A stretch of DNA of 64,000 nucleotides from Ixodes scapularis. Lineage: Eukaryota > Arthropoda > Arachnida > Ixodida > Ixodidae. Under the pieces are notes generated by a model, which searched no databases, had not been told where the DNA came from, and worked only from the letters and a program-made list of their open reading frames with translations. Positions 31,259 through 41,729 of the stretch are shown one piece after another. The stretch is taken from contig NW_024609857.1 of the NCBI RefSeq assembly GCF_016920785.2, positions 77,435,570 through 77,499,569 of the forward strand, in the 5' to 3' direction. Every line of letters starts with the position of its first letter. Position 1 is the first letter of the stretch. A program made the position numbers and the translations under genes.

Positions 31259-31995
31259 CATCTCATTATGGCGTCTACGAATCGAGCAAATCGAGCTCAA
31301 TAAGGCTTAGCGAGAACACTAAGTCTATTGCACGGGGCGAGAGGAGCAGCAAACAAAAACGTAACACGAGCTTTCCGCGAACTGTATTTATTTCTGAAGC
31401 CAGATTCCCCGCGCAGGAAAAGAAACTCGCGTTTCAAAAGCAGTTACTCAGTCTTCTCGTCGTTAGCACTGCGATGTTAAACGGAGAACCCCGGCACCCA
31501 GTTACTTCGCGCACTTTATGGCTTACCTTTACTATTCCTCGAGCCACAATTCCTTCTTCAACCGCACATCACGGAGGAGTGGTAAACCATTCGCCCGGAA
31601 AACCAAAAGCCGCTCTCAAAAGCAGGAAATCCGAAGCAGCCCCTTGGCTCATTTCAGCACGGTAACAAGAAATTATGGCATAGCTAGAACTCTATGTAGC
31701 TCCTTTGTAGCAGAGTAGCGCAATCTAGACCGCCATCTCTTGGCAACTAGCGGCGAATGCCCGGAGGTTCCAACTCCGATCAGAAATTCATGGGGAACGT
31801 GTGAAAACCATTGTTTCTTCAATATTGGTTCGATGTACGGAACGTCAATAGCTTTTGACATAATAAAGGAACATTTTTGAATAATTTGCGCTAAGTTCCG
31901 TGCCATATGTAAAAACGTAACTTAAAAAAAGAAAAAATTACCTGAACGGCATCATGGAGCAGACGACGCGCCAACGTCACGGCGACGTCGCGTGT

Positions 31996-32076
31996 AACTT
32001 TCTGGGTTGGCCGGAGCGGGTCACGTGACGTCGCGCGGCGACGTCACGTGACCCGCTCCGGCCAACCCAGAAAGTT
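31996..32076. repeat. Perfect 81-bp palindrome (39-bp arms, 3-bp loop)
   Basis: The arm 31996-32034 (AACTTTCTGGGTTGGCC…GACGTCGC) is repeated without mismatch as its reverse complement at 32038-32076 around GCG. It contains TCACGTGACGTC, a fused E-box and CRE-like core, twice. Near-identical GTCACGTGAC words build the minisatellite at 11765-12215. A 17-bp inverted pair further out (AGCAGAGTAGCGCAATC near 31704 and 32389) may mark the limits of a larger foldback element. Confidence 0.9.
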
Positions 32077-32704
32077 CCTCTCCACTGCGAACAAAAATCG
32101 TCTGCTTCAAATGCCATTGCCTAGGAAATTGCCTTCTCAAAATTTTCACACGCGTCCGATATTATGAAAACTTCGATAAAGTTCTCAGTGCTTTACCAAC
32201 TTCACGACAGACTAGTTCCAAAAAGTGTGAACTCGGCGCTTATTTTTTAATCAGCAGTCTTCTGTTGATCTCCACGTGCTCTCCCATAGGGCGAGCCGCG
32301 TCCTGGAAACCTGAAAACTACGTGGAAACCTGAGTACCACGTGAGCTGCTCTGTCGGCTATGTTGTCGGCAAAAACGCGGATCAAAGGATTGCGCTACTC
32401 TGCTCCGTAGAGCTATATAGTGCTCTAGGCGCAGCCGCGTAGCGTAGAAAGAGGTTAAATCGCTTGCCACCAGATGGCAGGGTCAAGCAGAGAAATCGCA
32501 AGCAGCTAGGCTAGGTGGCGCTAGGTACCGCCCAATTTATGTTCTACAAAAAATATTTTTATTTTCTTACGCCACCATTCCGCTTCGGGATCTTCGGGAA
32601 CCTCTATTATACACATATGTAGACACATTGCACATACTACAGCATCAGCTGAACATGCATTGAGCACATACACATACAACGGCACACTATCCGGAACACT
32701 ACAT

Positions 32705-33260
32705 TACATTCATTCATTCATTCATTCATTGTACCCTTAAGGGCCCTTCTTCAAGGGCAATACATAAGGGGGGGGGGTCATACATGAAAAAAAACAAAAA
32801 AAAACAAAGCACCAAGTGTTGCAGCTAACAATGCTGCACTTGCATAAGATGTGAAAAAAGTACAATGATTGATTCTTAGTAAAAACGTGAAATTATAGCA
32901 TGACGAAACAAAAACACGAAAAAACATCTCTGAGTTTCCGTCTTTTATACTGGTCGTTTTGAAAGTACAGAATTTCCCGGTGACTGCCTAAGCAATAAAA
33001 AATATTCCCAGCATGTTGACTTTTTTCCAGACTGTCACACCTCTGAGAGTATTTTTAATGGCTCAGGGGATGAATCTCTTAGTAATAAGTAATCGCTTGA
33101 TCATGCCGTAATTATTTGAAGACCAATAAATCGAGCCGCTCGTATGCGGTTTCAAACCATGAATTTGTTTCCCCGCATGGCACTTCGTAGCCAGTATTTC
33201 TATGTAGTGTTTGTTTTTCTATTTGTGCTGTTCGCGCACGGCTGCAATTGTCGTCTTGAG
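32705..33260 (-). mobile_element. LINE-type 3' end, minus strand, (AATG)n tail
   Basis: On the minus strand the segment ends …GGCCCTTAAGGGTACAATGAATG with five or six AATG units (plus-strand ATTC repeats at 32705-32730). Upstream lies AT-rich 3'-UTR-like sequence; the 5' limit is arbitrary. Coding motifs were not recognised. Confidence 0.4.
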
Positions 33261-33996
33261 TTAATCTCTAGAAGAGCGGATATTCACTGAGCTGGAAGTG
33301 ATGCTTCACGGGCACAGAAATCGCTTTTCGGTCAACTTGAATGCAGTCAAAGGCGCGACTTGCGGCAGGTGTTAAGTGTACGGAGCTACGCCGTGGCGAG
33401 CTCGAAAACTTCTAGCGCTCATCCCAGCGAGCCACTTGGAGGGCAGTTTCTCCAGGAACCGTAGTACATTTAAACCGCAAAATAAAGGATAGCTTTTTAT
33501 TTCGATTTTACCTACGATTCTTTTTAATGCTAAAATTCCACTGTAAATATACGTACTTGCAGTCATAATTTTGTACTGTTCAGTCCTTTCCCCAGATTGC
33601 AATCGCTCTCGGGACCGACAGTCACATTGGCCACTGTACGATAAGAGCTTACCGTTCAGACCAGCGCTCCAACATGACTATCCGCACGTCGATCGATTGC
33701 ACCTAATCCAACAAGTGGTCTTCAACTCTTTAATGTAATGTAAAGCGGAATGTCAACCTGCGACACCCCGCCCCCTCCGATCACGGCCCGACAAGCGGCA
33801 TTAATGCCCGACAGCTTACGTCATCTCACCTTGTTACACCACTGATACGCGAACACACGGTCAGATCGGCGATAATTGCAGTCTTCTGTTCGCAATGCAC
33901 AGCACCGCCTTCACGATGTTGCTGCTATGTTGCTGACACGCAGAAATACAGAACCACGTTGATTGCCGGTCGGCACGATCGGCATGGGTAAACAGC

Positions 33997-34123
33997 TTCG
34001 GAATTAAAAACAGCGTGAAAAGACGAGGACCAAACAACGAAGTGACTCGGACGCAGCGTTGCGCTGCGTCCGTGTCACTTCTTTGTCTGGTCCTTGTCTT
34101 TTCGCGCTGTTTTTAATTCTGAA
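33997..34123. repeat. Hairpin repeat with arms of about 62 bp
   Basis: TTCGGAATTAAAAACAGCG…GACTCGGACGCAGC is mirrored by GCTGCGTCCGTGTCAC…CGCTGTTTTTAATTCTGAA with a few mismatches. The word GCGAAAAGACAAGGACCAGAC seems, from memory, to be common in tick sequences. Small foldback MITE or end fragment. Confidence 0.7.
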
Positions 34124-34129
34124 GTATGC

Positions 34130-35099
34130 CCGAATTCGCCCAAGCCTCAACTTTGGGAAAAAAGAGCCGAACTCAGCACGGAAGGCACCCAGGCAGCCGG
34201 CAGCAAAACCTGCCTGTCTTGGACGCAGTTCCTGCGATTTCCATAACGTCGAAAACGTCGAAAACGTCGATACAGTTCCGCGTGGTTCCACTACTGTAGT
34301 CAAGGAGGATAGAAGGGTAGGAGACGGCATGACGTCAGCCGCGTAGCCTGCACAAGCCACGTTCCCTTGACGCCTCTCCTCTTTCTCATTTTCCTCCTTA
34401 CTCTCCTCACTTATCAGCCCAACAAGACCACATCACGTGACCGTAGCTAGCCTTCGCCTAGCCTTCGATCTGATAAAACCTACCGGGCGGAGCGCGCGCA
34501 AGCCTGCAAGGAATCCTTCTACAGTCAACCATCCGTCTCGCACGTGACATGTCACGCGCACCAATCGCCAGAGAGATCTGCGGTCACGTTGGGCACAATG
34601 TCGTTTAAACGTTTTATGACTAGGCTTCACCAATATTGCAACGTGCCCCCTCCTAGTACTTATGACCTCCTTGACTGTAGTTCCGCGTTGGTCCCGCAAA
34701 CCGGAGACGATCATCTCACCCAGTGTATGCAGCGCTGCTGTGACTGCTCCGGAACTTCGCTGTTTCTCGCGGCTTCGTTTGCTCGTTTGATAAACTTAGT
34801 GGTAAGAAAGTCAATGCAACCGAAAGGTTCTGCACGTTTGGACTAGAAGACGGAATTACAGGCGGCCTTTGCTGCCACTGAAGCTCAATCAACTCAACAA
34901 CATTTATTAAACAACGTGCGCGACGTGCTCGAAAAACGAAACCGAAAGAAGATGAGTCAAGAGGGCGAAAGCGTTCTCCCGTCTGTCTGGAGAAGGAGAA
35001 AAACCACGCGTTCCTCCCTTGTGGGAGAGGAAGACGAAGTCGACCTATCCAAATCTTTCCACAGTGAGCTCCGACAAATCACCCGATTTGCACAGTTTT
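34130..35099. other. No gene seen
   Basis: Includes a small GTCGAAAAC triplet-like repeat (34245-34270). Frames are short and without motifs. The 5' untranslated region of the retrotransposon that follows may begin in the last few hundred bases. Confidence 0.4.
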
Positions 35100-35264
35100 T
35101 CCATCCAACAGGGGAATAACGACTTCATAATCGGAGAGACGTTCACTCACGGCATCGATGGATACCTGATTTTTTGTGAGTTCATTATCTGTATTTTATT
35201 CCCACCTTTCGAATGATCACGCCATGGCGGTAGCTAAGCCTCGCGAGAAAACTTAGACCCGAAT

Positions 35265-36962
35265 ATGGAAGGTCTCACCGCTCCTGTCGACGGCGGCCAC
35301 ACACTGTCGGAGACGCATCCCTCACTATTAACCGGCAAGCCACCCACCTTCTCCTCACCTGCGCAAACCATTATGGCGCCAGACATCCACCGTTACGAGA
35401 CAGCTACCGAAGAAGACAACTACACACTTGTCCAATACGGGAAGAAGGCCCGTACTACCCCCCTACGCTCAACGGAGCTTAAAACAGTCATAATCCGACC
35501 ACAAAGTGCCATGAACCTTCTTCAATACAAACAACATCACATTGCAGTCGCCGTAAGGCAAAACGCCCTCCTCACCCCACACGAAGCCCAGGATCTCTCG
35601 GTGCAAATCAAGCAACAAAACAATATAATAGTGATCAAGACCCCAAGCCCGATGGCGGCGGAGAAAATTGCGACCCTGTCTCAACTCCCACTTGGACAAA
35701 CCGTATACAAAGTCCAGGCGTATATCACCGCACCGGCCAACTCCTGCAAAGGTGTCATTCACGGAGTGGATCCCGGTACAACCTCTGAACACCTCATGCA
35801 GCACTTGGCCACTTTCGGACCCACCATACTTGCCGCCCGCATTATGGGCAAGACAGAAACAGCCATTATCACCTTTGAAGGAAGCACCGTACCCTGGAAA
35901 GTTCTTTATCACCGAGCTATATTCCGGTGCTGGCCCCATCATCCGAAGGCACAGTTCTGCTCCCTATGCTTGATGTATGATCATCGCGCAGACAACTGCC
36001 CCACCAGATCAACCACAATCAGATGTGCTGATTGCACAAAACAACTTAAGCAACAAGGAGAAGAACACCAATGCTTCCTTCTCTGCATCCACTGCGGAGG
36101 GGAGCATAGGACCAACGACCCCGATTGCCAAATCAAGAAGCAAAAGGATCAGAGACGGACCAAAGAATCCTATCTTCAACGTATCAGGCTGCGCAACAAC
36201 ACCATGATCCCGCAACATCAACAGCCTGCACGAGCATGGGGAGCACACAACCAAGCATCGCCGCCACATCAGGGCCCCAATTATGAGCACGCATTCCCCG
36301 CACTGGCACCACGAGGTCAGCCATCGCAGCCGTGGCAAGGGCAGCTACCACGACAGGACAAGCACATCACTTCCGCCACCATGAACAACGCACCTCCGCC
36401 ACCACCGGCCGCATCGGCAGATGCGACAAACCGAAACCAATGCACGACCCCCAGCAAGAACCAATTATCCTGCCTGGGCGCTGGGAAAACCGCTCCGCCC
36501 GGAAAGACAGGTGAGCCAAGCACTCCAGCTCCACTCCAACAACCCGAAACCCCCAACTTCAACGCCTCACCCGCACATCCTCCTCCCATTTACGCAGCAC
36601 TTCCATACCAACAGCACACAAAACAAGCCAATCCCCCCTGGTCAACACACACGATAGTATCCCGTGTGGACAAACCAGATGCTATCGTAGCATGTTTTGA
36701 CAAACTGGAACAGAAGCTAGACCGCCTAACCAACAGTGTCGATAAACTCGCATCGACCTATGAACGCCACGAACTGCGACTAACCCTGCTAGAACAACGC
36801 GTAGACCGCATGCTCAAACGACTTCTCCCCGACGAAGATTGGAGCGCCGACACCATGGACTACACGCTCCAATCACAAAAGAGACATATTCCCCAAGACC
36901 AAGAGGACACCGCGAGCACCCACTCAAAAAACGCAAGGGTAGATAGTTCATGCCTCAAATAA
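35265..36962 (+). CDS. LINE ORF1, gag-like nucleic-acid-binding protein (565 aa)
   Basis: Open from ATG 35265 to TAA 36962. Residues about 70-225 form a conserved region with alternating beta-like segments (TVIIRPQ, IIVIKTPS, YKVQAYITAP, KGVIHGVDPGTT, ILAARIMGKTETAIITFEG), as in ORF1 proteins of insect I and Jockey elements. Three zinc knuckles follow: C232-x2-C-x4-H-x4-C245, a C254-x2-C…H268-x-C270 variant, and C274-x2-C-x3-H-x6-C288. The C-terminal half is Pro/Gln/Ala-rich and disordered, ending in a short coiled coil (DKLEQKLDRLTNSVDKLAST and following heptads). The protein is expected to coat the element RNA. ORF2 starts 13 bases before its stop in the -1 frame, which suggests reinitiation or frameshift coupling. 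Confidence 0.9.
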   Translation: MEGLTAPVDGGHTLSETHPSLLTGKPPTFSSPAQTIMAPDIHRYETATEEDNYTLVQYGKKARTTPLRSTELKTVIIRPQSAMNLLQYKQHHIAVAVRQNALLTPHEAQDLSVQIKQQNNIIVIKTPSPMAAEKIATLSQLPLGQTVYKVQAYITAPANSCKGVIHGVDPGTTSEHLMQHLATFGPTILAARIMGKTETAIITFEGSTVPWKVLYHRAIFRCWPHHPKAQFCSLCLMYDHRADNCPTRSTTIRCADCTKQLKQQGEEHQCFLLCIHCGGEHRTNDPDCQIKKQKDQRRTKESYLQRIRLRNNTMIPQHQQPARAWGAHNQASPPHQGPNYEHAFPALAPRGQPSQPWQGQLPRQDKHITSATMNNAPPPPPAASADATNRNQCTTPSKNQLSCLGAGKTAPPGKTGEPSTPAPLQQPETPNFNASPAHPPPIYAALPYQQHTKQANPPWSTHTIVSRVDKPDAIVACFDKLEQKLDRLTNSVDKLASTYERHELRLTLLEQRVDRMLKRLLPDEDWSADTMDYTLQSQKRHIPQDQEDTASTHSKNARVDSSCLK

Positions 36963-39900
36963 GTTCTGGGAACCTTCATGTTTGGCAGTGGAATTGCCGC
37001 GGAATCACCCGCAAAAAAGCATTAATCACGCAATACCTCCTCAAATCAGAAACTCCTCCCCACGTCATACTTTTACAGGAAACTTACAAAGCGCACAACC
37101 TCGCCAAATACAAAGCAACACCCTCAGCACACAACGAGCATGACCAACCATTATTATCAACTTACGTGAAACGTGGCATTAAACACTACACAGAAACAGC
37201 ACCGGACAACATAAAAAAATTCACCTTAATAACGACAATATACCCAGACAACTCACAACGCCCCATAAAGCTTTACAACGTCTACAATCCACCCAAATCT
37301 AAGCATGACCTGAAACTTATCTTTAAGCACGCCAAAGACGATGAAGGGACACACGACATTTATATCATGGGAGACTTTAATGCACCCAACACGTCATGGG
37401 GATACAAGGCAAACACCAAAACGGGCAGGCTACTAGAAGAAAACATACATGGCTTTCAGTACACTGTCCTCAACACGCCGGGGGTAACGACCCGCACGGG
37501 GACACGCGCACAGGTTTCCACAACACCGGACCTCGCACTGCACAAAGGGCGATACGCCACTACGTGGGAGAACAGTCACGAGAACCTGACTAGTGATCAC
37601 GACATACTACACATCACGATCCAAATCACGCTAAGAAAGCGCCGCACAAAGGTCGCCTTCACAGACTGGAACAAATTTCGCAAGCTGAGGCAGAGCACAA
37701 CAGACAGCGAACACGACACCTTAAACATGTGGACCAAAAGCCTAATGGACACTAAAGAACAAGCCACCAGCCCGCAAACAACTTCGGCGCCTGCAGACAA
37801 GCCAGACCCACATCTCCTACGTCTTTGGAAAAAACGAAAAAGGCTTCTTAGAATCTTAGCTAAGCAACCACACAATGATCACCTCCGCAAAAAAATAGAA
37901 AACATAAGCACAGAGGCGATTATTCACGCCCAGACGCTAGAAATGACAGAGTGGAACGACACTTGTGACAGAATTCAAAATACTCTACATAGCAAACAAA
38001 CCTGGCACCTTCTGCGCGCCCTGCTCGGCACGAAGAAAGACGTTATCCCCACCATAGAGAAACACGTGAGCACAAAAGGCATCAACAAAACCTTCGAGGA
38101 ACTACAAAATCTCTACATTCCAACAACACACCAGTCATTTTACAAAAACTACACGGGCCCCGCCAACGAATACATCGACAAGGATTTCACCCTGGCCGAG
38201 CTCAACGGTGCACTAACCCAAAACAATCGCAAGACCACGCCGGGCCCCGACGGCATCACCTACACCCTGCTGCGCAACCTTCCTGACAGAGACAAGGAGA
38301 CACTTCTAGACCATATCAACCAACATTGGAACGCAGGCACACTTCCGGACGAATGGAAAACATCGCACATTACCATGATTCCGAAACCGGGAAAAACAGC
38401 CACACTCAGCAATCTCAGACCAATATCCTTAACATCTTGCGTGGGAAAAACTATGGAACGGCTTGTACTAAACAGATTAGAAGAACACCTGGAGGACACT
38501 AAACACTTCCCGCATCAGCTCATAGGGTATCGTAAGTACATATCCACGCAGGACCTCTTTCTAATACTACAAAATACACTTCTAATACCCAAGACAGCAC
38601 AGACACAAGCACTCCTCGCACTTGACGTGAAAAAAGCTTTTGATAACATTACCCATGATCACATACTCGAATCAGTTCTCGACACCGGCAGTGGCACCAA
38701 CATGTACAACTACATACGCAGTTTCCTCCAAGGCCGGATAGCGCACTTTAGAGCCGCAGGTGCACTCTCCTCGCCCGTTGACATAAACCGAGGCACACCC
38801 CAGGGATCAATTCTATCCCCCACTCTCTTTAATCTCTGCATGACCACACTATCCAGGCAGCTGTCCACAATCCAAAACCTTCACCACACATTATACGCCG
38901 ACGATATTACCCTTTGGTGCGAAACCGGATCTCCAGGAGAAGTCGAAACTAGCCTTCAACAAGGCGTAAATACCATAGTAACATACCTAAATGAAGCTGG
39001 GCTACAACTCTCGGCCGAAAAATCGGAATTACTCCTCATGAATCGAACACAGTACCAAAAGAACGCCAATGAACTAGTGCAAATTAGCATATCAGGCAAG
39101 CTCATACCGAAGGTGACATCCTGCAGAATACTTGGATTCACCATACACCACAACAACAATGCTAACCCAAACACTTTACAGTTTCAAAAAGACTGCCGAA
39201 ATCTGACGCACCTAATCAGACGCATCATTAACAAAAAACACGGTCTCAGAGAAGAGCAGGCGAAGCAACTCGTCACCGCACTCGTACACAGCAAGCTCCT
39301 CTACACTGCACCATACCTCAACCTCACGCAAACACAAACCCGAAAACTTGAATCCGCACTCAACACCCTATACAAAGCGGCCCTGGGACTCCATATATAC
39401 ACCTCAAACCAACGGCTTGTAGACACGGGCCTCTTTCACAGCCTTGCCGAACTGACACAACAGCATAGAGATAGGCAGATAGCGCGCCTCTCCCATACGG
39501 TGCAGGGACGCGACATCCTCAAAAGATCAGGAATCACCCCTATCTCGCTTACATCAATCAGCCCAGGCCTTCCCCTCCCCCGTAACATCGCATTTCCCAA
39601 CATACCCAAAAATATGACGCGACACCTCCATGAAGGGCGACGTCAAGCACAAGCTGCTAAACACCGCAGAGACGAAACATGTATAACAATATATACGGAC
39701 GCAACACGTTCCCACACTGGATCATTCGCCTGCGCAATCTATACACCTGGACAGACAACACCCATCACACACGTGGAAGGACCCTTTGACAACCCCCCAA
39801 ACATCACCACGCTGGAAACATACGCGATTATATATGCCATACACGCAGCTCCTCTGCTCACTGAACACAATAACGCCAACATTAATCTCTACACCGACTC

Positions 39901-40486
39901 AGCCCAAGCACTTCGCAACATGCAACACAGGTTATTGGAGCCACATCTACATGATATCCTAATGGACGCCTACACACGCAACAACAACATCAGAGTCACC
40001 CTGCGCTGGATACCTGGCCACGCGGGTATTGAGGGAAATGAGCTGGCACATCAACTCGCCCGCGAGATCAACTTCCGGGCTCCCTCGATCCCCTGGCCAA
40101 ACCCAACGTCAGCGGACGACGCCGCAACTTACAAAAAGCAAATAGCCGAACACTACAAGAACATTAGGGAAAGCCGTACCACCCTTCCCAAACCACACCC
40201 TTCACTTAGCACCGAACAAGCACACATTCTCCGCAAAGTACAAACTAACACTCTCCTCACCCCGCTAATGCTCTACAACTTCAGGTGGCAGAAGACAGCT
40301 CACTGTCCCAACTGCCCCGAGGTCAGGGCTGACACAGAGCACATACTCTACGCCTGCAACACTGCGCTCAACTCTCCCTACTTCCCGTACCCATCCCCTC
40401 CCTCCTGGAATGCTTGGCTCAGCTCGGACTCGGCGGACCTCCAATGGGCCCTGGCGGAGCAAGCGCTCCTTTTCACAAGGCCGTAG
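36950..40486 (+). CDS. LINE ORF2: endonuclease, reverse transcriptase, RNase H (1178 aa)
   Basis: Open from ATG 36950 (overlapping ORF1 by 13 bases, ATGCCTCAAATAA) to TAG 40486. Residues 9-230: APE-type endonuclease with WNCRG (N15), LLQETY (E44), GDFNAP (D142, N144) and SDHD (D216, H217), which would nick target DNA. Residues about 420-760: reverse transcriptase with TPGPDGI, LRPISLTS, LDVKKAFDN (D559), GTPQGSILSP and the catalytic YADD (649-652), then ILGF. Residues about 910-1045: RNase H with YTDAT (D917), LETYAI (E956), YTDSAQ (D983) and WIPGHAGIEGNE (His and Glu/Asp). A C-terminal C1119-x2-C-x8-H1131-x4-C1136 finger closes the protein. All catalytic residues are present. It would carry out target-primed reverse transcription of the element RNA. 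This copy looks capable of activity, but expression cannot be judged. Confidence 0.95.
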   Translation: MPQISSGNLHVWQWNCRGITRKKALITQYLLKSETPPHVILLQETYKAHNLAKYKATPSAHNEHDQPLLSTYVKRGIKHYTETAPDNIKKFTLITTIYPDNSQRPIKLYNVYNPPKSKHDLKLIFKHAKDDEGTHDIYIMGDFNAPNTSWGYKANTKTGRLLEENIHGFQYTVLNTPGVTTRTGTRAQVSTTPDLALHKGRYATTWENSHENLTSDHDILHITIQITLRKRRTKVAFTDWNKFRKLRQSTTDSEHDTLNMWTKSLMDTKEQATSPQTTSAPADKPDPHLLRLWKKRKRLLRILAKQPHNDHLRKKIENISTEAIIHAQTLEMTEWNDTCDRIQNTLHSKQTWHLLRALLGTKKDVIPTIEKHVSTKGINKTFEELQNLYIPTTHQSFYKNYTGPANEYIDKDFTLAELNGALTQNNRKTTPGPDGITYTLLRNLPDRDKETLLDHINQHWNAGTLPDEWKTSHITMIPKPGKTATLSNLRPISLTSCVGKTMERLVLNRLEEHLEDTKHFPHQLIGYRKYISTQDLFLILQNTLLIPKTAQTQALLALDVKKAFDNITHDHILESVLDTGSGTNMYNYIRSFLQGRIAHFRAAGALSSPVDINRGTPQGSILSPTLFNLCMTTLSRQLSTIQNLHHTLYADDITLWCETGSPGEVETSLQQGVNTIVTYLNEAGLQLSAEKSELLLMNRTQYQKNANELVQISISGKLIPKVTSCRILGFTIHHNNNANPNTLQFQKDCRNLTHLIRRIINKKHGLREEQAKQLVTALVHSKLLYTAPYLNLTQTQTRKLESALNTLYKAALGLHIYTSNQRLVDTGLFHSLAELTQQHRDRQIARLSHTVQGRDILKRSGITPISLTSISPGLPLPRNIAFPNIPKNMTRHLHEGRRQAQAAKHRRDETCITIYTDATRSHTGSFACAIYTPGQTTPITHVEGPFDNPPNITTLETYAIIYAIHAAPLLTEHNNANINLYTDSAQALRNMQHRLLEPHLHDILMDAYTRNNNIRVTLRWIPGHAGIEGNELAHQLAREINFRAPSIPWPNPTSADDAATYKKQIAEHYKNIRESRTTLPKPHPSLSTEQAHILRKVQTNTLLTPLMLYNFRWQKTAHCPNCPEVRADTEHILYACNTALNSPYFPYPSPPSWNAWLSSDSADLQWALAEQALLFTRP

Positions 40487-40498
40487 TTTTTGGCTTTT

Positions 40499-40504
40499 AA
40501 TAAA
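40499..40504 (+). terminator. Polyadenylation signal of the LINE
   Basis: AATAAA 13 bases after the ORF2 stop, followed by GTTGTTCTCCTCCTCCTCCC, where the element appears to end. Confidence 0.7.
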
Positions 40505-40525
40505 GTTGTTCTCCTCCTCCTCCCT

Positions 40526-41017
40526 ACTTCTCGTGTCCGCTTGGGGGCACGTCAGTAGAAGGGAGGAACACGCGCCGTTGCTACCTTTTTCCTCCATTTT
40601 TTCTTACGAGTGTACAGTTTACTTCTTCCTCTCACCTCTCAACTTTTTTCATTCAAAATATGCTGTCACATAACAGTTCCTTCACTCCGAGCTTAAGAAC
40701 AGATAAACATGGCATCCCACAATCATCTGGGAAATACCTTTTCCAAAGTTTTAAACCCAAAAAATCTGGTCCATTCAAAACTGCCCCTCTACGAACGCAT
40801 TGAGTGCCAAGTTCGTTACCAAGTTTTGAAAACCATTGCTTTTCTCCTAGACCTTTTATCACATTCCTCGGTAGACTCATATAAGATAAAACTGTCCCCA
40901 AGCTAAGGTTTCAAAAACTCCACTTAATTTGCATATTTTTGGCACAAAGTGGCATATAGTGGAGGGTGTTTCGAACTACAGGTTGCGTGAGAGCTCCGTA
41001 AAGTTGGCTTCATCTGC
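40526..41017. other. No gene seen
   Basis: Short unremarkable stretch between the LINE and the GGAATGTTC repeats; frames of 65-87 codons without motifs. Confidence 0.4.
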
Positions 41018-41250
41018 AAAATTTCTAGGAATGTTCGCAAGCGAACATTTCAAGAATGTTGCGCATATCAATGTTCAAAGGGGAACGTGTCGAGAACATT
41101 GTGCATATGAATGTTCGCCAACGAACGTTCCTAGAACATTGAGTAGCTTACCTTGTAGAGAATGTTCGCATACAAACATTCCTAGAACGTTACAAATGGT
41201 GTTTTACCGTTCCTTCAACATTCATAACATCCAGGGAATGTTCACACAAC
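41018..41250. repeat. GAACATTCC/GGAATGTTC repeat block, right
   Basis: Words such as GGAATGTTCGCAAGCGAACA, CGAACGTTCCTAGAACATT and AACATTCCTAGAACGTT recur about every 35 bp. Same vocabulary as 30620-31000. Confidence 0.7.
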
Positions 41251-41281
41251 ATTGGGCGCTACTTGGGTCCGGCCGCGGGCA

Positions 41282-41361
41282 TTGGGCTTTCTCGCATTTA
41301 GTATATCGTCCTAATAACTAAGATTATTAGGGGCGATATACTAAATGAGAAAAAGCCCCAA
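41282..41361. repeat. Foldback hairpin, about 37-bp arms
   Basis: TTGGGCTTTCTCGCATTTAG…CCTAATAA is mirrored by TTATTAGGGGCGATATACTA…AAAGCCCCAA with few mismatches around a short centre. Small hairpin MITE or fragment. Confidence 0.8.
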
Positions 41362-41399
41362 GCTCACGGACAGGGGTTTCCACCGCGACGCGCATTTCA

Positions 41400-41729
41400 C
41401 ACGCCTTAAAGGCGTGATTATCTAAGCGTGGAGAAAACACACGCCGTAATAAGCGTGTAAACAGAAGGGCCCCCCACACGCCTGCCAAGCGTTAAACCAT
41501 AGCAGAGTTCATGCTTAGGAAGCGTGAATTCGAAGCGTTGAAAAACACCACGCTTAGAACAAGCCTGTAAAATATAGTTTTGGGTCACGCCTGCCAAGCG
41601 TGAGACCATAGCGCAGTTCACCCTCAAGGAGCGTGAATTCTAAGCGTTGAAAAATACCACGCTTAGAACAAGTGTGCGAAAATTCGTTTTGTGTGACGCT
41701 TGCTCTGCGCGAACATTTTTAGGGTGTAT
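41400..41729. repeat. AGCGTG-word tandem repeats and a TTTTTAGGGTGT end
   Basis: Two to three units of about 110 bp (CACGCCTGCCAAGCGTTAAA at 41474, CACGCCTGCCAAGCGTGAGA at 41585, a degraded third from about 41693) filled with AGCGTG and CACGCT. It closes with CATTTTTAGGGTGT, the mirror of the ACACTCTAAG-type terminus, and shares its private word with 29393-29640. Confidence 0.65.

Larger units (their letters stand above)
35100..40525 (+). mobile_element. I-group non-LTR retrotransposon, both ORFs intact
   Basis: A LINE with two overlapping ORFs (35265-36962 and 36950-40486), an AATAAA at 40499-40504 and a CTCC-rich 3' end near 40525 instead of a poly-A tail. Domains: CCHC-containing ORF1; endonuclease, reverse transcriptase, RNase H and a C-terminal CCHC in ORF2. 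The combination of APE-type endonuclease and RNase H places it in the I superfamily (I, Nimb, Tad1, R1/LOA relatives). Both frames are free of stops, and the composition (A/C-rich plus strand) differs strongly from the surroundings, pointing to a recent insertion. The 5' boundary and target duplication could not be fixed; 35100 is approximate. Confidence 0.85.

Noticed and set aside
31704..32405. Element bounded by AGCAGAGTAGCGCAATC inverted repeats around the 81-bp palindrome
   Set aside because: Only 17 bp match and no target duplication is visible; kept as a note in the palindrome entry.
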